Assembly: GCA_020055645.1 (NCBI GenBank)
Contig: CM034547.1
Span: 67,056,884 to 67,120,883, forward strand
DNA length: 64,000 bases
From: Tomocerus qinae
Lineage: Eukaryota; Arthropoda; Collembola; Entomobryomorpha; Tomoceridae
Direction: 5' to 3'
This document shows, piece after piece, positions 49,095-59,779 of this stretch. Within the stretch, counting starts at the first letter, position 1. Every line of letters starts with the position of its first letter. Made by a program: the position numbers and the translations under genes. The notes beneath the pieces were generated by a model. The model did not search any database. It was not told the DNA's origin and saw nothing but the letters and a program-made list of their open reading frames with translations.

Positions 49095-49472
49095 TTACTT
49101 TCTTAATTTAATGTTAATCCTTGGATATCAAATCTTTTTGTAAAATTCGAAAATTTTTTTTTGTTTTGACCAACATTTGCAGAAATATTTTAGTGTTATT
49201 ATAGCAAATATTTTTTCACCAAAAAGAAGCAGCTTCTGATAAAATGAAATAAGCAAATATTTTGCCAGTATTTTAAAGAAGCAAATTTTTCGCTTTATTA
49301 TACTTTCAAAGCATACGCAAATGTTTTGACCCGAATCCATCTTAACTTACATTTAAATATTATTATTTTAAATGATGCATATCCGAGGTATGAGTCATTC
49401 ATTCATTGAAGACATGTGGGTCTAATAAAAGCTTAGCGTGGGTTTATTTTATATTGTATTTTGTGTATGTAG

Positions 49473-51637
49473 GGGACTGGGGTAAATATCAGTTTCGTCA
49501 GCACATCTTCCACATCCTGTCTGCCTTCTTGGCTGGAGTCCACATGCTCTCACTCACCACCGTCGCTCCTACTCCTCCTCACAGGTCATTCATTATTTCT
49601 TTTATTACACACAAAATATTTGGCGGCGGGGGGGAAGTGGGAACAATAGCACCTAAAACCCACAACGCTGATTACTGACAACTCTAACTAACTGAAACTT
49701 AACTGAATTGACTAAATTCTTTTAAAAAAATCGATCATCTTCGATTTTGATTTTAAAAACCTACGGCAAGCCGTAACAGAAGCTCGCCTGAGTGAAGGCA
49801 ACCGTGTACACAGTTTTAGTAGAATAATAGAAACAGGTTTATTTTCATATTTATTGGTTAATATTGAGTATCAAAATCAAAATGTATCAATTTTGACCAT
49901 CAAAGTCAATAGAAAATCAAAGCAGATTAACGTTGACTATGATAATCAACAGAAAATAAAAATAGATTATTGTTGACTATGAAAATCAACAGAAACTTAA
50001 ACTAGATTAACATTGACAATGAAAATCAACAGAAACTCAAAATAGATTAAAGTTGACTATTAAAATCAACATAAAATCAAAATAGATTAATATTAACTAT
50101 TAACATCAACATAAAATCAAAATAGATTAATATTAACTATTAACATCAACATAAAATCAAAATAGATTAATATTGACTATTAAAATCAACAGCAAATCAA
50201 AATAGATTAATATTGACTATTAAAATTAACAGAAAATCAAAATAGATTATTGTTGACTATTAAATTTAACAGAAAATCAAAATAGATTATTATTGACTTT
50301 TAAAATTAACAGAAAATCAAAATAGATAATTGTTGACTATGAAAATCAACAGAAACTCAAACTAGATTAACATTGACAATGAAAATCAACAGAAACTCAA
50401 AATAGATTAATGTTGACTATTAAAATCAGCAGAAAATCAAAATAGATAATTGTTCACTATGAAAATCAACAGAAAATCAAAATTGATTAATGTTGACTAT
50501 GAAAATCAACAGAAAATCAATATTGATTAATGTTGGATATCATAATGAAAAGCAATTCGAAAAATATAAATTTAACTATTTATTTGCATATAAATGCGAA
50601 ATAGATTTATTTCCGTCCTATAGTAAGTATTCTCCGGTTTTAATTACTTTATTATAAAATCTTAAATTTGGTCGAAGCGGCATTTAATATTTTCTACTAT
50701 CCCGCTAACAATCCATAGGAAGCACATTTGAACTTTTAATGTTCATTTAATTCCACATTTTCATTTTGACTATCAAAATGAAGACAAAGTGAGCGCGCGG
50801 CATCTCGGCAACCTATGGACCAATGTGGCCCATTTTCAATAGGCTTTGTCCTATGGTCATATGCAATGTTTTTGACAAGTTTGATCAAAATCGGTCAATG
50901 CGTTCGAAAGTTATCGTGGTAACAGACGAACGGACGGACTGTGCGATTCTATAAGCTGCCTTATCAGGCGAGCTAAAAAGGTGGAAAAATTACTAATGCG
51001 ATTCTAAGAAAGCGTGTGAACATCCCATTTAAAAATATAGTTTTGTGGCCAGGAAAAATCTAGAAACTTTGAAAAGGGGCAGGTTTTTCCCCTTTTTAAT
51101 TTTGGCTAATTTTTGGAAACTAATGTAACTTTGGACGGTCTTTCGAATGGTATAAGACTTGAATATACTACTTCCGGCTAAATTGAGGTGCAGGGAGTGA
51201 TATTAGCCATGCACCACTATGTACTTCTAATTATTGTGTGCAAAACAATTCTTGTCAAGGGGGAAAACTTTGACTTATACTTAAATTTATTAAATTTGCA
51301 AAAATGTTAGTGTCGATGTAGGAAATGTTTGGGGTATAATTTTCATTAAAAACTTGTAGAAAATCTTCCGGTGGGTCAAAAAGCTAAAGTTTTAAAGACT
51401 TAAAGGCTTTGAGTTTAATGTCTACGATTTTATTTTATTTTCAGATGCTTCATCGATGAGATTGATGACAGAAATAATTCGTACGAAGTCAACGACTTAG
51501 TTTTAAAAAATTACATCCCATATAAAGATGGACATCACGACTCTTGTCATCAGTTCGATCTGGAGACAAACGAAACTGTTCAATGCAAAGAATTCCTCTA
51601 TGATGACACCTACTACAAACAGTCCAAAGTCATCGAT
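49473..51637 (+). CDS. SLC22 organic-ion transporter, two N-terminal exons only (partial)
   Basis: Exon 49473-49584 encodes GDWGKYQFRQHIF, then a first transmembrane helix ending in MLSLTTVAPTPPH. It splices (donor GTCATT; acceptor after TTTTCAG) to exon 51445-51637, encoding RCFIDEIDDRN, then DSCHQFDLE and VQCKEFLYDDTYYKQSKVID. This is the start and the cysteine-containing extracellular loop of SLC22 organic cation/anion transporters of the major facilitator superfamily. A consensus GTAAGT donor follows the second exon. The remaining ten helices are not found in the following 12 kb, and the first coding exon with the start codon is also not certain. Either introns are very long and the gene continues past the window, or this is a broken remnant. 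The joined exons are open, so decay is not proven. Confidence 0.7.
49850..50545. repeat. 40-bp tandem array in the SLC22 intron, about 17 copies
   Basis: The unit reads approximately GACTATGAAAATCAACAG followed by AAAATCAAAATAGATTAATGTT, with many point differences between copies. It lies wholly in the intron between the two SLC22 exons. Flanking words GAAGCTCGCCTGAG (about 49780) and CAGGCGAGCTAAAAAGG (ending about 50982) are complementary, so the array may sit inside an inverted-end element. Confidence 0.85.
50870..50985 (+). repeat. Dispersed repeat shared with 34.6 kb
   Basis: A segment running from a GTTATCGTG word through CGGACGGACTGTGCGATTC to GGCGAGCTAAAAAGG matches the right half of the repeat at 34396-34695. 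Such CGGACGGAC tracts are common in ends of arthropod transposons; the family is not identified. Confidence 0.55.
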
Positions 51638-53986
51638 GTAAGTCAACAGATCTCGGATAGCTTTTCATTTATTTCTCCATTTATTAATTAATTTTGGTTT
51701 ATCAATTTTTTAGTTTTTAAATTACAAGTCACAATTAAATTTTTTTTAAACTATCACCTGTTTTAAATTGAAATTGCCTTAATAATTCGATTACATCTAC
51801 CCCTCGGATTGTAATTCCCCTCTTAATGTAATACCCCTCCGTTGTACTACCCCTCGATACGACTCTTGTTTTTGATATCATGTTAGTTAGGGCTAATGTC
51901 AATTTAACACAAAATAAAATTTATTAAGAAAAATGGTAAGGACGAAATTAGTCAATACAATTTTTACTTCATAATAATATGTTATGCATATAGTCATTTT
52001 TGTTTAGTAATATTATTGTTTACTTCCAACCTCCACAACTTCCTCCAATCACTAAACTCCACAAGTAAGTCACGTTTAAAGCTATGTAACTCTGTGTGTA
52101 TTAATTTGATGAATTCGAGTCTAATGAATCAGTGAACAATATTTACTAATTTATTCGTCCGGCAAGTTATTTTGTTACCGAATTTCAATTTAAATAATAA
52201 TTGCATGTGTTAAATGTAGTCTAATTTAATATTCTTGTAGCTAATAGAAATTTATAATATTGTATCAATTTGTTTGTGCATGCGCATGACAATATTATTA
52301 TCTTAGTAGTTGAGAAAATCTCATTTCAAAATCAGTTCCGCTTGTTTGTGCCTAGAAATAAGGTGTAAAATTGTTTATCTGTCAATTTCAATATTTTAAT
52401 TTAAAATTAATATAGTTTTTGCAGTAGTTAATAAGTGCTTTTTGTTTGCAATTAATCTACTTGCATAATAATTACTGATCATAGTAGTTAACATCTTTTA
52501 GTGCACAAAATTAGCACCCTAGCAGGCAGGAACTCACATAAAATAATATAATTTTTGGACAATCCATATTATCATTATCATCCGTCAATCCTCGATAACA
52601 CATTCTTTTCAGCATGCGTGATGAAATCAAGTGTCATTCGTCAGATAAGTTAGTAATTGAATAAAATCAAGTGTCATAAGTCAAATAAGTTAGTTTATTG
52701 GAATGAAATCAAGCCCCCTCCATAAGAACTTCATAAAACTAGGCCTGGACAAGACACTCCGCCTCCACAAAAACTTTATAAACTTGGCCTGAAGACACTC
52801 CGCCTCCTCAACACCTCCCTAAGACCCTCCACGAGACACTCCTCCTCCCCCTCCACGACCTCCACCTCCCTCATTTTCTCTGTGGTTTACCTCAACCTAA
52901 AAAAATGTTATTACCAATATTAAGCTCTAAGCCATTGGCCATCAGCCATTATCAAATTCTTACCCCTGTTCCTAATCACTGTTTGCACGTCTGAGGTAAA
53001 ACTCCATACTCAAAAGGTTCTTCCCGAATCGATACATGTGATAAATGTGGCATGTGGTTACTGCCAACTGTGCGTGCCAACACGGCGATTTTTGGAGACC
53101 TCTGTACGCTTCTTTCTTGGTGCCCTCTTTATTTCTTCCATTTTGATTTTCCACGTATTCAATAATTTCCAATTTCTGATACCTCACACTTTACTTCCCG
53201 ATCCGAAAACCAAAGATATTTTCTTTTATTTGTTGATTCTTTCCACGGGTCACAGTCACGACTCACAACGACGACACGAGTCAGAGTCACAGGTGTCTGT
53301 CAGCCAAATCCCGCCTGGTCCTATGTGTATATTACATCCTGAGTACATGTGATAGACTGAGTGACATGCCAGACAGTGTTTCATTTTAGCTGCCTAAAAC
53401 TGATTTTGGCCACATGGCTAAAATGCCAAGCTGAAGATAGAGAATGAAAAAAATCCTGAAGAGATAGAGAATGTGAAAACCAATAGAGGTGGAATCGCAA
53501 ATTACTCGTGGTAATAATAAAAAATGCTTTATGCGATTTAGCCAATACTCTTTCTCCTAGATTAAAGAAGCAAAAGTAATTGCTAATATTTTTATTCACA
53601 TCAAACCAGGGCCGCAGCCAGAAAAAAATTTCGGGAGGGGCACCGAGAAAAAATCCCGTTTAGCGTTCCTTGCTCCCTCCCACCCGCTCCCACCAGAAAA
53701 CATTATCTTCTCCTAGTTCTCCTCTACCTTGGGTACACACGGTAAATCTTAAAATCTGAAATTGATCAAATCACTCGACTGTAACCAAATTAAATACAGT
53801 ATAAAAAAATTAAATCAAGAAACAAAAGGTTGTATTTGTATTTAGTATTTAAAAAAATATTTTTTTGAACTATGCTTTTTCTACTTTTAATACCAAATGA
53901 ATAAATTAAACTAAAAATTCCCTACAATCATTACGTGCATTGCTGGCATATAATTCGAGAAGTTTATTTGTTCTTTTTTACAGAAA
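51638..53986. other. Non-coding region after the SLC22 exons
   Basis: No further transporter exon is recognisable. A degenerate 16-17-bp tandem of TACCCCTC words lies at 51797-51865 (four copies). Around 52620-52730 is a pair of about 42-bp repeats (ATCAAGTGTCAT with AATAAGTTAGT), followed to 52875 by a C-rich run of ACACTCC(G/T)CCTCC words. Near 53610 a word GGGCCGCAGCCAG resembles a transposon end, without a partner. Confidence 0.5.
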
Positions 53987-54844
53987 ATGATAGGGGATGA
54001 TACTTGCAATGTTGAACAATTCAACACAGATGAATGGTGCTCTGTTTCAGCCAATTTGAAAGAGTTGCGAGACAAATTTCAGGCCATAGGAATCCCAGTA
54101 CAAATTGAACCTCAGAAGTTTACTACTACATTATTTGAGCCTAACGAAATAAGAAGTGGAATTCTGACAGATATCATGAAGATGATACACCCAGACGAGG
54201 CATTCTGGATATCAAAATCCGATGAAGATATTTCAGAGAAATGTCTCCAGGTTTCCAAATGGTTTGGTTTAACGACCGAAATCTCAATTGTGAATGGGTT
54301 TGGAGCTAATGAAGATCAGCTAAACTTTTGGGTTAATGTTGTCTCAACAGCTTATGAGCTAACAAGAGCTACTGCTGAAACGTTGGAGAGCAGTAAATTG
54401 GACTTAAATTTGTTTAAGGTCATTCAGGAATTAACTCTTTCTGATTCTATTTTAGAAAATACAATTGATACTAGTGCCAACAAGGCCGCAAGATACATGA
54501 AAACCAAATGCTTTGATATGAATCATGACAATTACGTAGTTGAAGAAATTTTGAAATTTGGTGAATTAGAAGTTAACGAAATGGAAAATGGACTTGAAGA
54601 TTTAAGAGTAGAAGCAACGTTTGGTAATTTCCCTACCAAAAGATTTACAAATACATCAAAACGGTGTCGGGATCGGATTGGGTCGATTTTGAAATTCTAC
54701 GGCAGGCCAAAGTTACCTACTTTATGGGATCCTGCTAAAGTAGAACTACAAAACATGTTTGCTTTACAGTCCTCCAAGAAACTACAAGATATTGAAAGAA
54801 AACTAGCCAAAATAAAGGATTCAGTTCATCGAGTAATAAACTGA
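53987..54844 (+). CDS. HAUS7-like (augmin subunit) candidate, single exon
   Basis: An uninterrupted frame of 285 residues with normal coding composition and a poly(A) signal 54 bases after the stop. The N-terminal half (LKELRDKFQAIGIP, then LFEPNEIRSGILTDIM, then an EDQLNFWVNVV segment) resembles the N-terminal half of augmin subunit HAUS7, including the spacing from the EPNE-type motif to the following hydrophobic helix. The C-terminal end (LQDIERKLAKIKDSV) is helical and could be coiled coil. Augmin recruits gamma-tubulin to existing spindle microtubules. HAUS7 is usually longer (about 370 residues), and the similarity is weak and judged by eye. A pyrimidine tract ending TTTTTTACAG just before the ATG could be a splice acceptor, so an upstream exon is possible. 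It could equally be an unrelated helical protein. Confidence 0.6.
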   Translation: MIGDDTCNVEQFNTDEWCSVSANLKELRDKFQAIGIPVQIEPQKFTTTLFEPNEIRSGILTDIMKMIHPDEAFWISKSDEDISEKCLQVSKWFGLTTEISIVNGFGANEDQLNFWVNVVSTAYELTRATAETLESSKLDLNLFKVIQELTLSDSILENTIDTSANKAARYMKTKCFDMNHDNYVVEEILKFGELEVNEMENGLEDLRVEATFGNFPTKRFTNTSKRCRDRIGSILKFYGRPKLPTLWDPAKVELQNMFALQSSKKLQDIERKLAKIKDSVHRVIN

Positions 54845-54897
54845 AGCTGCCTTGATATTATTTCCTAAGTCATTTTTGGGTTATTATGATGATTTTG

Positions 54898-54903
54898 AAT
54901 AAA
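54898..54903 (+). promoter_or_regulatory. Poly(A) signal of the HAUS7-like gene
   Basis: AATAAA 54 bases after the stop codon, in the expected orientation. It supports the gene as a transcribed unit ending here. Confidence 0.55.
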
Positions 54904-55647
54904 TAATTTGTAATTCAGTTGACAATTATTTATAATTTATTGAGATATTAAATACTTAATATTAATAATTTTAATATTTATTATTTATTGTTTTTAAAGC
55001 AAATTTTATATTCTATAGTACCATACTCAGTATACTGTATATATAGTGTCAAAAAGAAGTAGAGTGGAAATGAATGTAATTTGAGGTTTGTAGGAACGGT
55101 TGACTTGCAAAAATGCTTGATTATTAAGGTTAGTTACGCAAAAAGTTGGTAATTTATATACTCTACCAGAGAGAAGGAACTTGCCATAATATTTTTTAAA
55201 CACGTATGCATTCTTACTATATTTGCTGAGAGTCGGTCTTTAGAGGCTCATCTCTTCCCCAAAACGTTTAGGCAGTTTTCAAATTCCTTTGAGTGGGAGA
55301 TGCGCGTAAAATGGATAAATTAATCCATCTGTTTCAAATGATTCTGTGAACTCGACTCTATAGGTAATAGGTACATCCCCTAAACGGAAAGTCTCCGTAT
55401 TATAGAGCATCATATGTTCCTTCTTATAATGTAGTAATCTATATTTTCTATAGAATATTTTTTTACGAACTCCTTCCATTCCATACCGTATAATTAACCA
55501 CCCCCACCCCAGCACGCTCACGCCCAGGTGAACCTTAATTTCGAAAACTATATAACAGTTATCGAGAAAATAAAAACCAAGTAGATCAAGGCTTAACAAA
55601 AAGCTTGCCCGAGAAAAAAAATAATTCGGCTAACCACGACAATGTGT
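54904..55647. other. Non-coding, AT-rich
   Basis: No supported gene, tandem array or paired repeat. Ends at the 4-bp flank of the inverted-LTR element. Confidence 0.5.
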
Positions 55648-55651
55648 ATAT

Positions 55652-56102
55652 TGTTACGAATAGGGAAGTTTTTACCACTATTTCCTAATTATGTCCATTC
55701 CTTAGAGACACGTGAAACTATTCCAAATACTTTATTACTCAATATTATTTCTTAAAACACAATTGTAACTATGTACATATAACAATGTCACATTGATGTA
55801 ATCCACATACCTACACAAGACCTTTTTGCCTTCGCTTGACAAATCCCAAACATCTTCAAACACTCCAAGGCTCATCCTGTCCCACATATTTCCCGATCCT
55901 TTAAATACAGCAACCCACACCCCAATTCTTCAGTCGCCTTTTCGCTTCCTAACTTGTTTGAATAAAGCCCTGCTATAATCACAAAAGTAATACCAAGTCT
56001 CTCTCAAAACTGTCTTTAATTTATTAAAATCAACAGTCTTCATACTACAAAGTTGAGCTATAAAGAACTCAGGTCAACATTGAAACCCACCGTTACCCAA
56101 CA
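55652..56102 (+). repeat. Left LTR, 451 bp, plus orientation
   Basis: Begins TGTTACGAATAGGG and ends CGTTACCCAACA, the standard TG...CA termini. An AATAAA (near 55959) in the right half may be its poly(A) signal. A 61-codon antisense frame in both LTRs is coincidental. Confidence 0.9.
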
Positions 56103-56103
56103 T

Positions 56104-56121
56104 TGGTGCCGAAAGTTACCC
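56104..56121 (+). other. Primer-binding site
   Basis: TGGTGCCGAAAGTTACCC starts two bases after the LTR and begins TGG, the complement of a tRNA 3' CCA end. The priming tRNA species is not identified. Confidence 0.7.
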
Positions 56122-56885
56122 GGGAAATTAAAGCTCAAAATCCGGGCAACTTGTGAAACATTTCTCCAACTTTCAAAAATTCTGTTCCTTTGTTCTATCA
56201 AATTTGACGTCCACAAGCATCCAGATCATCAAAAGGTCATTCGTATTCTCTCTCTTTAATTAATTTTTAATCAAACTTTTTCAGTCTTTTTGATTAGAAA
56301 TTTTTCCTAATACTCTATCCATACCCATTCTCAAGAGACGTAATAATTAAAACCTAAAACCAGTAAATACAGACTATTTAAAGAGTCGACAAACAAAAAT
56401 AACAAACCAAAACAAGTTAGCGAACGAAATAGTGGCTCCGGCCGTTCTTTGATTTTATTGCCTAAGCACATTAGCGACATAACTCTTGGTCAGCAAGTTT
56501 TGAGTGGCTTAACGATCTCAAGTCGTTCACTCATCTCTTCCTACTAACACTTTGTATTCGTAAAGCTGTAAGTAAAATAGTGCATGAAAAGCAGCTAAGT
56601 AGAATTGTGCATGATCAGCAAAACTGCAGTTAGACAAAACAAAAAGAATAATAATAGTCCCAAGATTTAGCTTTTGCTACAGAAACTATTAAGTTAGTCA
56701 ATCAGGTTGAAACTATTAACTTAGTCAATCAACAATCTTAAGAAGGGACAGTAGAAAAGGGATCCATAGTCGGAAGAGAGTCATAATAAATAAGAGGTCT
56801 TAATTGATCCAAGGGCTTAAATGACCCATCACAAATAGAAGCAATAAAAGGAAAAATATTTAACTCAGCAAGAATAGAAAAATTA

Positions 56886-58334
56886 ATGTCAAGTAGAGAA
56901 TCTCGACGAGTTAGAGGAATACAACCCGAAAGAGTACAGACTCCTCCAGAATTATCAAATCACCCAAGGTTAAGAGCCAGAGCTATACAAACAGAAGAGA
57001 GTTTCCTTCAAAATTCTAATAATACAGTAAGTAGTACAAATTCAGAGACAGCTCCATTATCACCAACACAAGAATCTTTTCATTCCCTTGACAATAGTCA
57101 CAACACAACAGTATCCAACTTCCAATCACCACAGGCAGGTCCTAGTTATACGGATTATAGAGAACGAACACAAAAATCCAGCTCAGATAGTAGCTCAACT
57201 AGTTCGAATACTAGTTTACAAGAATTAGACAGTGAACACCAAAGTACACCTGTCAGAAACTCATTTAACAACTCTATTATAATTCCTACTACTCAACCAC
57301 CGAACCCTCCACCATTACCACCGGCTTTTGTATATTATCACTATAGAAAGAGAGTAGTTCCATATCATATACCACCACCCCCGCCGTTTCCGCAACCAAT
57401 AATTTATAAAGCCTATAATAAGAGAGTCATCCCTTTCCCAAGAAAAATGAGTATCGGTTTACATCATTTAATTACACCAACAGCTCTTCCACCTTTTGAC
57501 CCATCAAAACATGACATTGAAGTGTTTCTGGCCAACTATGACATCATCTGTACCTCCCAAAGATACAATGATGATCAAAAGTCAAGCCTATTGCCCTTGT
57601 TACTTTCCGAAGTACCACGGGCATGGTACGACCAATTCACAGCAGTGGCTGCAAACAAACAATGGAATGTACTGCGACCAGCTTTTTTAGGAGCTTTCGC
57701 AGGCGGAGCCCAGCCACAGCGCGCTGAGACTGAGCTCCGTAATAAAATACAAGGCCCCGATGAAACTGTTGCGAAGTATTATTATTCAGTTCTAACCCTT
57801 TGCAAGAAAATCGACCCAGGTATGACTGATGCAAAGAAATTAGAGCATCTAATGCGGGGATTAACCCCATACTATTTCGGAAAGACGATTACAGTAGAAA
57901 TAAACACTCCCGAAGAGCTACTCACTCATTTACAAAAGCTTGAAAATGCAAAATTTGTTTATGGTGAAAACTCTCCTTATTTTAAGGCTTTGCAGACCCA
58001 AAATAACGGCACAACCGAGGAAATTCAAAACCTTATGAGACAGTTAAAAATAGCAACCGCCGCACTCACCTCCCAAATGCAAAACGTGAATGCACTACAG
58101 GCGAAAAATGAAAAGCGTTGCTACACCTGTGGTGGCACTGGACATTTTTCGTCAAATTGCCCCAATGGCAATACATCCGGTAGTCCCCGGAGAAGTGACA
58201 TACGTTGTTACACATGTAATAAAGTAGGTCACTATTCCAAAGACTGTAGGAGTAAAAATAAGGCCCCCTCTGATAACAAAGATGATCTTTTTTGCACTTT
58301 TTGCAAGAAAAACAAACATACCTATAAGGAATGA
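56886..58334 (+). CDS. gag: Gag polyprotein of a Ty3/gypsy-class retrotransposon, 3'-truncated
   Basis: 482 residues. The first 190 are a Ser/Thr/Pro-rich, low-complexity region with proline runs. Next comes a retrotransposon capsid core (about 195-365) with LPPFDPSKHDIEVFLANYD, VPRAWYDQF and the ETVAKYYYSV/LMRGL pattern. Two complete CCHC zinc knuckles follow at 412-425 (CYTCGGTGHFSSNC) and 441-454 (CYTCNKVGHYSKDC). A third knuckle starts at C470 but is cut before its last cysteine. The stop codon lies two bases before the inverted right LTR, so the frame ends at the rearrangement junction. Gag packages element RNA into particles in the cytoplasm. No pol remains, so any mobility would depend on proteins supplied in trans. 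The frame is otherwise intact, agreeing with the near-identical LTRs in suggesting a recent origin. Confidence 0.9.
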   Translation: MSSRESRRVRGIQPERVQTPPELSNHPRLRARAIQTEESFLQNSNNTVSSTNSETAPLSPTQESFHSLDNSHNTTVSNFQSPQAGPSYTDYRERTQKSSSDSSSTSSNTSLQELDSEHQSTPVRNSFNNSIIIPTTQPPNPPPLPPAFVYYHYRKRVVPYHIPPPPPFPQPIIYKAYNKRVIPFPRKMSIGLHHLITPTALPPFDPSKHDIEVFLANYDIICTSQRYNDDQKSSLLPLLLSEVPRAWYDQFTAVAANKQWNVLRPAFLGAFAGGAQPQRAETELRNKIQGPDETVAKYYYSVLTLCKKIDPGMTDAKKLEHLMRGLTPYYFGKTITVEINTPEELLTHLQKLENAKFVYGENSPYFKALQTQNNGTTEEIQNLMRQLKIATAALTSQMQNVNALQAKNEKRCYTCGGTGHFSSNCPNGNTSGSPRRSDIRCYTCNKVGHYSKDCRSKNKAPSDNKDDLFCTFCKKNKHTYKE

Positions 58335-58336
58335 AA

Positions 58337-58787
58337 TGTTGGGTAACGGTGGGTTTCAATGTTGACCTGAGTTCTTTATAGCTCAACTTTGTAGTATGAA
58401 GACTGTTGATTTTAATAAATTAAAGACAGTTTTGAGAGAGACTTGGTATTACTTTTGTGATTATAGCAGGGCTTTATTCAAACAAGTTAGGAAGCGAAAA
58501 GGCGACTGAAGAATTGGGGTGAGGGTTGCTGTATTTAAAGGATCGGGAAATATGTGGGACAGGATGAGCCTTGGAGTGTTTGAAGATGTTTGGGATTTGT
58601 CAAGCGAAGGCAAAAAGGTCTTGTGTAGGTATGTGGATTACATCAATGTGACATTGTTATATGTACATAGTTACAATTGTGTTTTAAGAAATAATATTGA
58701 GTAATAAAGTATTTGGAATAGTTTCACGTGTCTCTAAGGAATGGACATAATTAGGAAATATTGGTAAAAACTTCCCTATTCGTAACA
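58337..58787 (-). repeat. Right LTR, 451 bp, minus orientation
   Basis: Exact-length reverse complement of the left LTR with about two mismatches. On the plus strand it starts TGTTGGGTAACGG and ends CGTAACA. Its U5 end faces the gag; there is no primer-binding site beside it. Confidence 0.9.
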
Positions 58788-59010
58788 ATATCATTTTTAG
58801 CAATTTGTACATAGTGTATTCATGACTTGATGCATTACTGTCAGAACCAGGGGGGCTATTCTCTATGGTTTGCTTAGGATTTTGCATTAAGTATCCGAAT
58901 ATAAGATTGACTTAGCAAAAAGTTAATCCATTTCTTATGCTAATTCAGTAAAAAAAATGCTAAGAGTCGGTTAGCAAAAATTGACTGCTACTGTGGACGG
59001 ATAGAATTCG

Positions 59011-59779
59011 TGGGGATTTTCAAATTCTGACCACACTCAAAAACGATTCTGATTGGTGGAAATTTTTTTCGAATAGCCAATGAAATTGCATAGATTCATA
59101 ATCAAATTCTATATGCTTACTAGTTACTACCCCAAGGGGTAATATTTCATTAAACAATGCACCTATGGTAAGATAATGCAAACTAAAGAGTTTTACTCTA
59201 GGCAAGTACTTCCTGACGTGAATGGTATAATAATAAATAACATTACATGCAATGCTATACAATACAATACTAGCTATTTATGCAGGTGTACTGTACTCGA
59301 ACTATGTACATAATATAATAGTTTACATTTTAGAAATATTAGAAAATTCCAAACTTCTATAAATATTGATACACGCAGAATAACAATATCACGGCACTAT
59401 GAAAATTCATATATAGACTACAGCATGATCAAATTAAGTTTTAACTTAAAATTAGAAGATATATATATGAAAGTATACAATTATAAATAGACTACACTAG
59501 GTTAATAGATTAGGCTTCACTTCACTCGGCTGACTATGCCTTTCAATGTGCATTGAGTTTCTGATAGAGTAAAACTCTTAGTTTGCATTATCTTACCATA
59601 GGTGCACACGCTATTCACTATTGAGAGCTTTGTTTCATGAAATATTACCTCTTGGGGTAGTAACTAGGGAGCATATAGAATTTGATTATGAATCTCTGCA
59701 ATTTCATTGGCTAATCGAAAAAAATTTCCACCAATCAGAATCGTTTTTGAGTGTGAATTTGAGAATTTGAAAATCCCCA
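59011..59779. repeat. Foldback repeat with about 200-bp inverted arms
   Basis: The left arm (59011-59200) begins GGGGATTTTCAAATTC and the right arm (59567-59779) ends in its complement. The arms share CACTCAAAAACGATTCTGAT, CCAATGAAATTGCA and ACCCCAAGGGGTAAT words, with modest divergence, and the spacer is about 366 bp. Weaker complementarity (ATGGTTTGCTTA near 58867, its partner near 59820) suggests the full element spans roughly 58.85-59.84 kb. Related single arms lie at 48 kb. Non-coding; probably a non-autonomous DNA transposon. Confidence 0.7.

Larger units (their letters stand above)
55652..58787. mobile_element. Gag-only LTR element with INVERTED LTRs
   Basis: Two 451-bp LTRs, 55652-56102 and 58337-58787, bound the element, but the second is the reverse complement of the first. 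They differ at about two positions by eye (near 55678 and 55930). The four bases ATAT lie directly outside each end (55648-55651 and 58788-58791), consistent with the 4-bp target duplication of many Ty3/gypsy-class elements. The left LTR has a primer-binding site and a downstream gag in the normal order. The right LTR is attached by its U5 end straight to the broken gag, with no pol, protease, integrase or polypurine tract. Both outer ends are thus U3 ends. Likely origins are self-integration of the reverse-transcribed copy or a later rearrangement. Confidence 0.88.

Noticed and set aside
53038-53352. 104-codon frame that could be a further SLC22 exon
   Set aside because: It has one hydrophobic stretch but none of the SLC22 sequence expected after the second exon, and no framed splice sites.
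58519-58704. 61-codon frame repeated almost identically at 55735-55920
   Set aside because: Both are the same antisense frame within the two copies of the LTR. Identity reflects LTR duplication, not a conserved gene.
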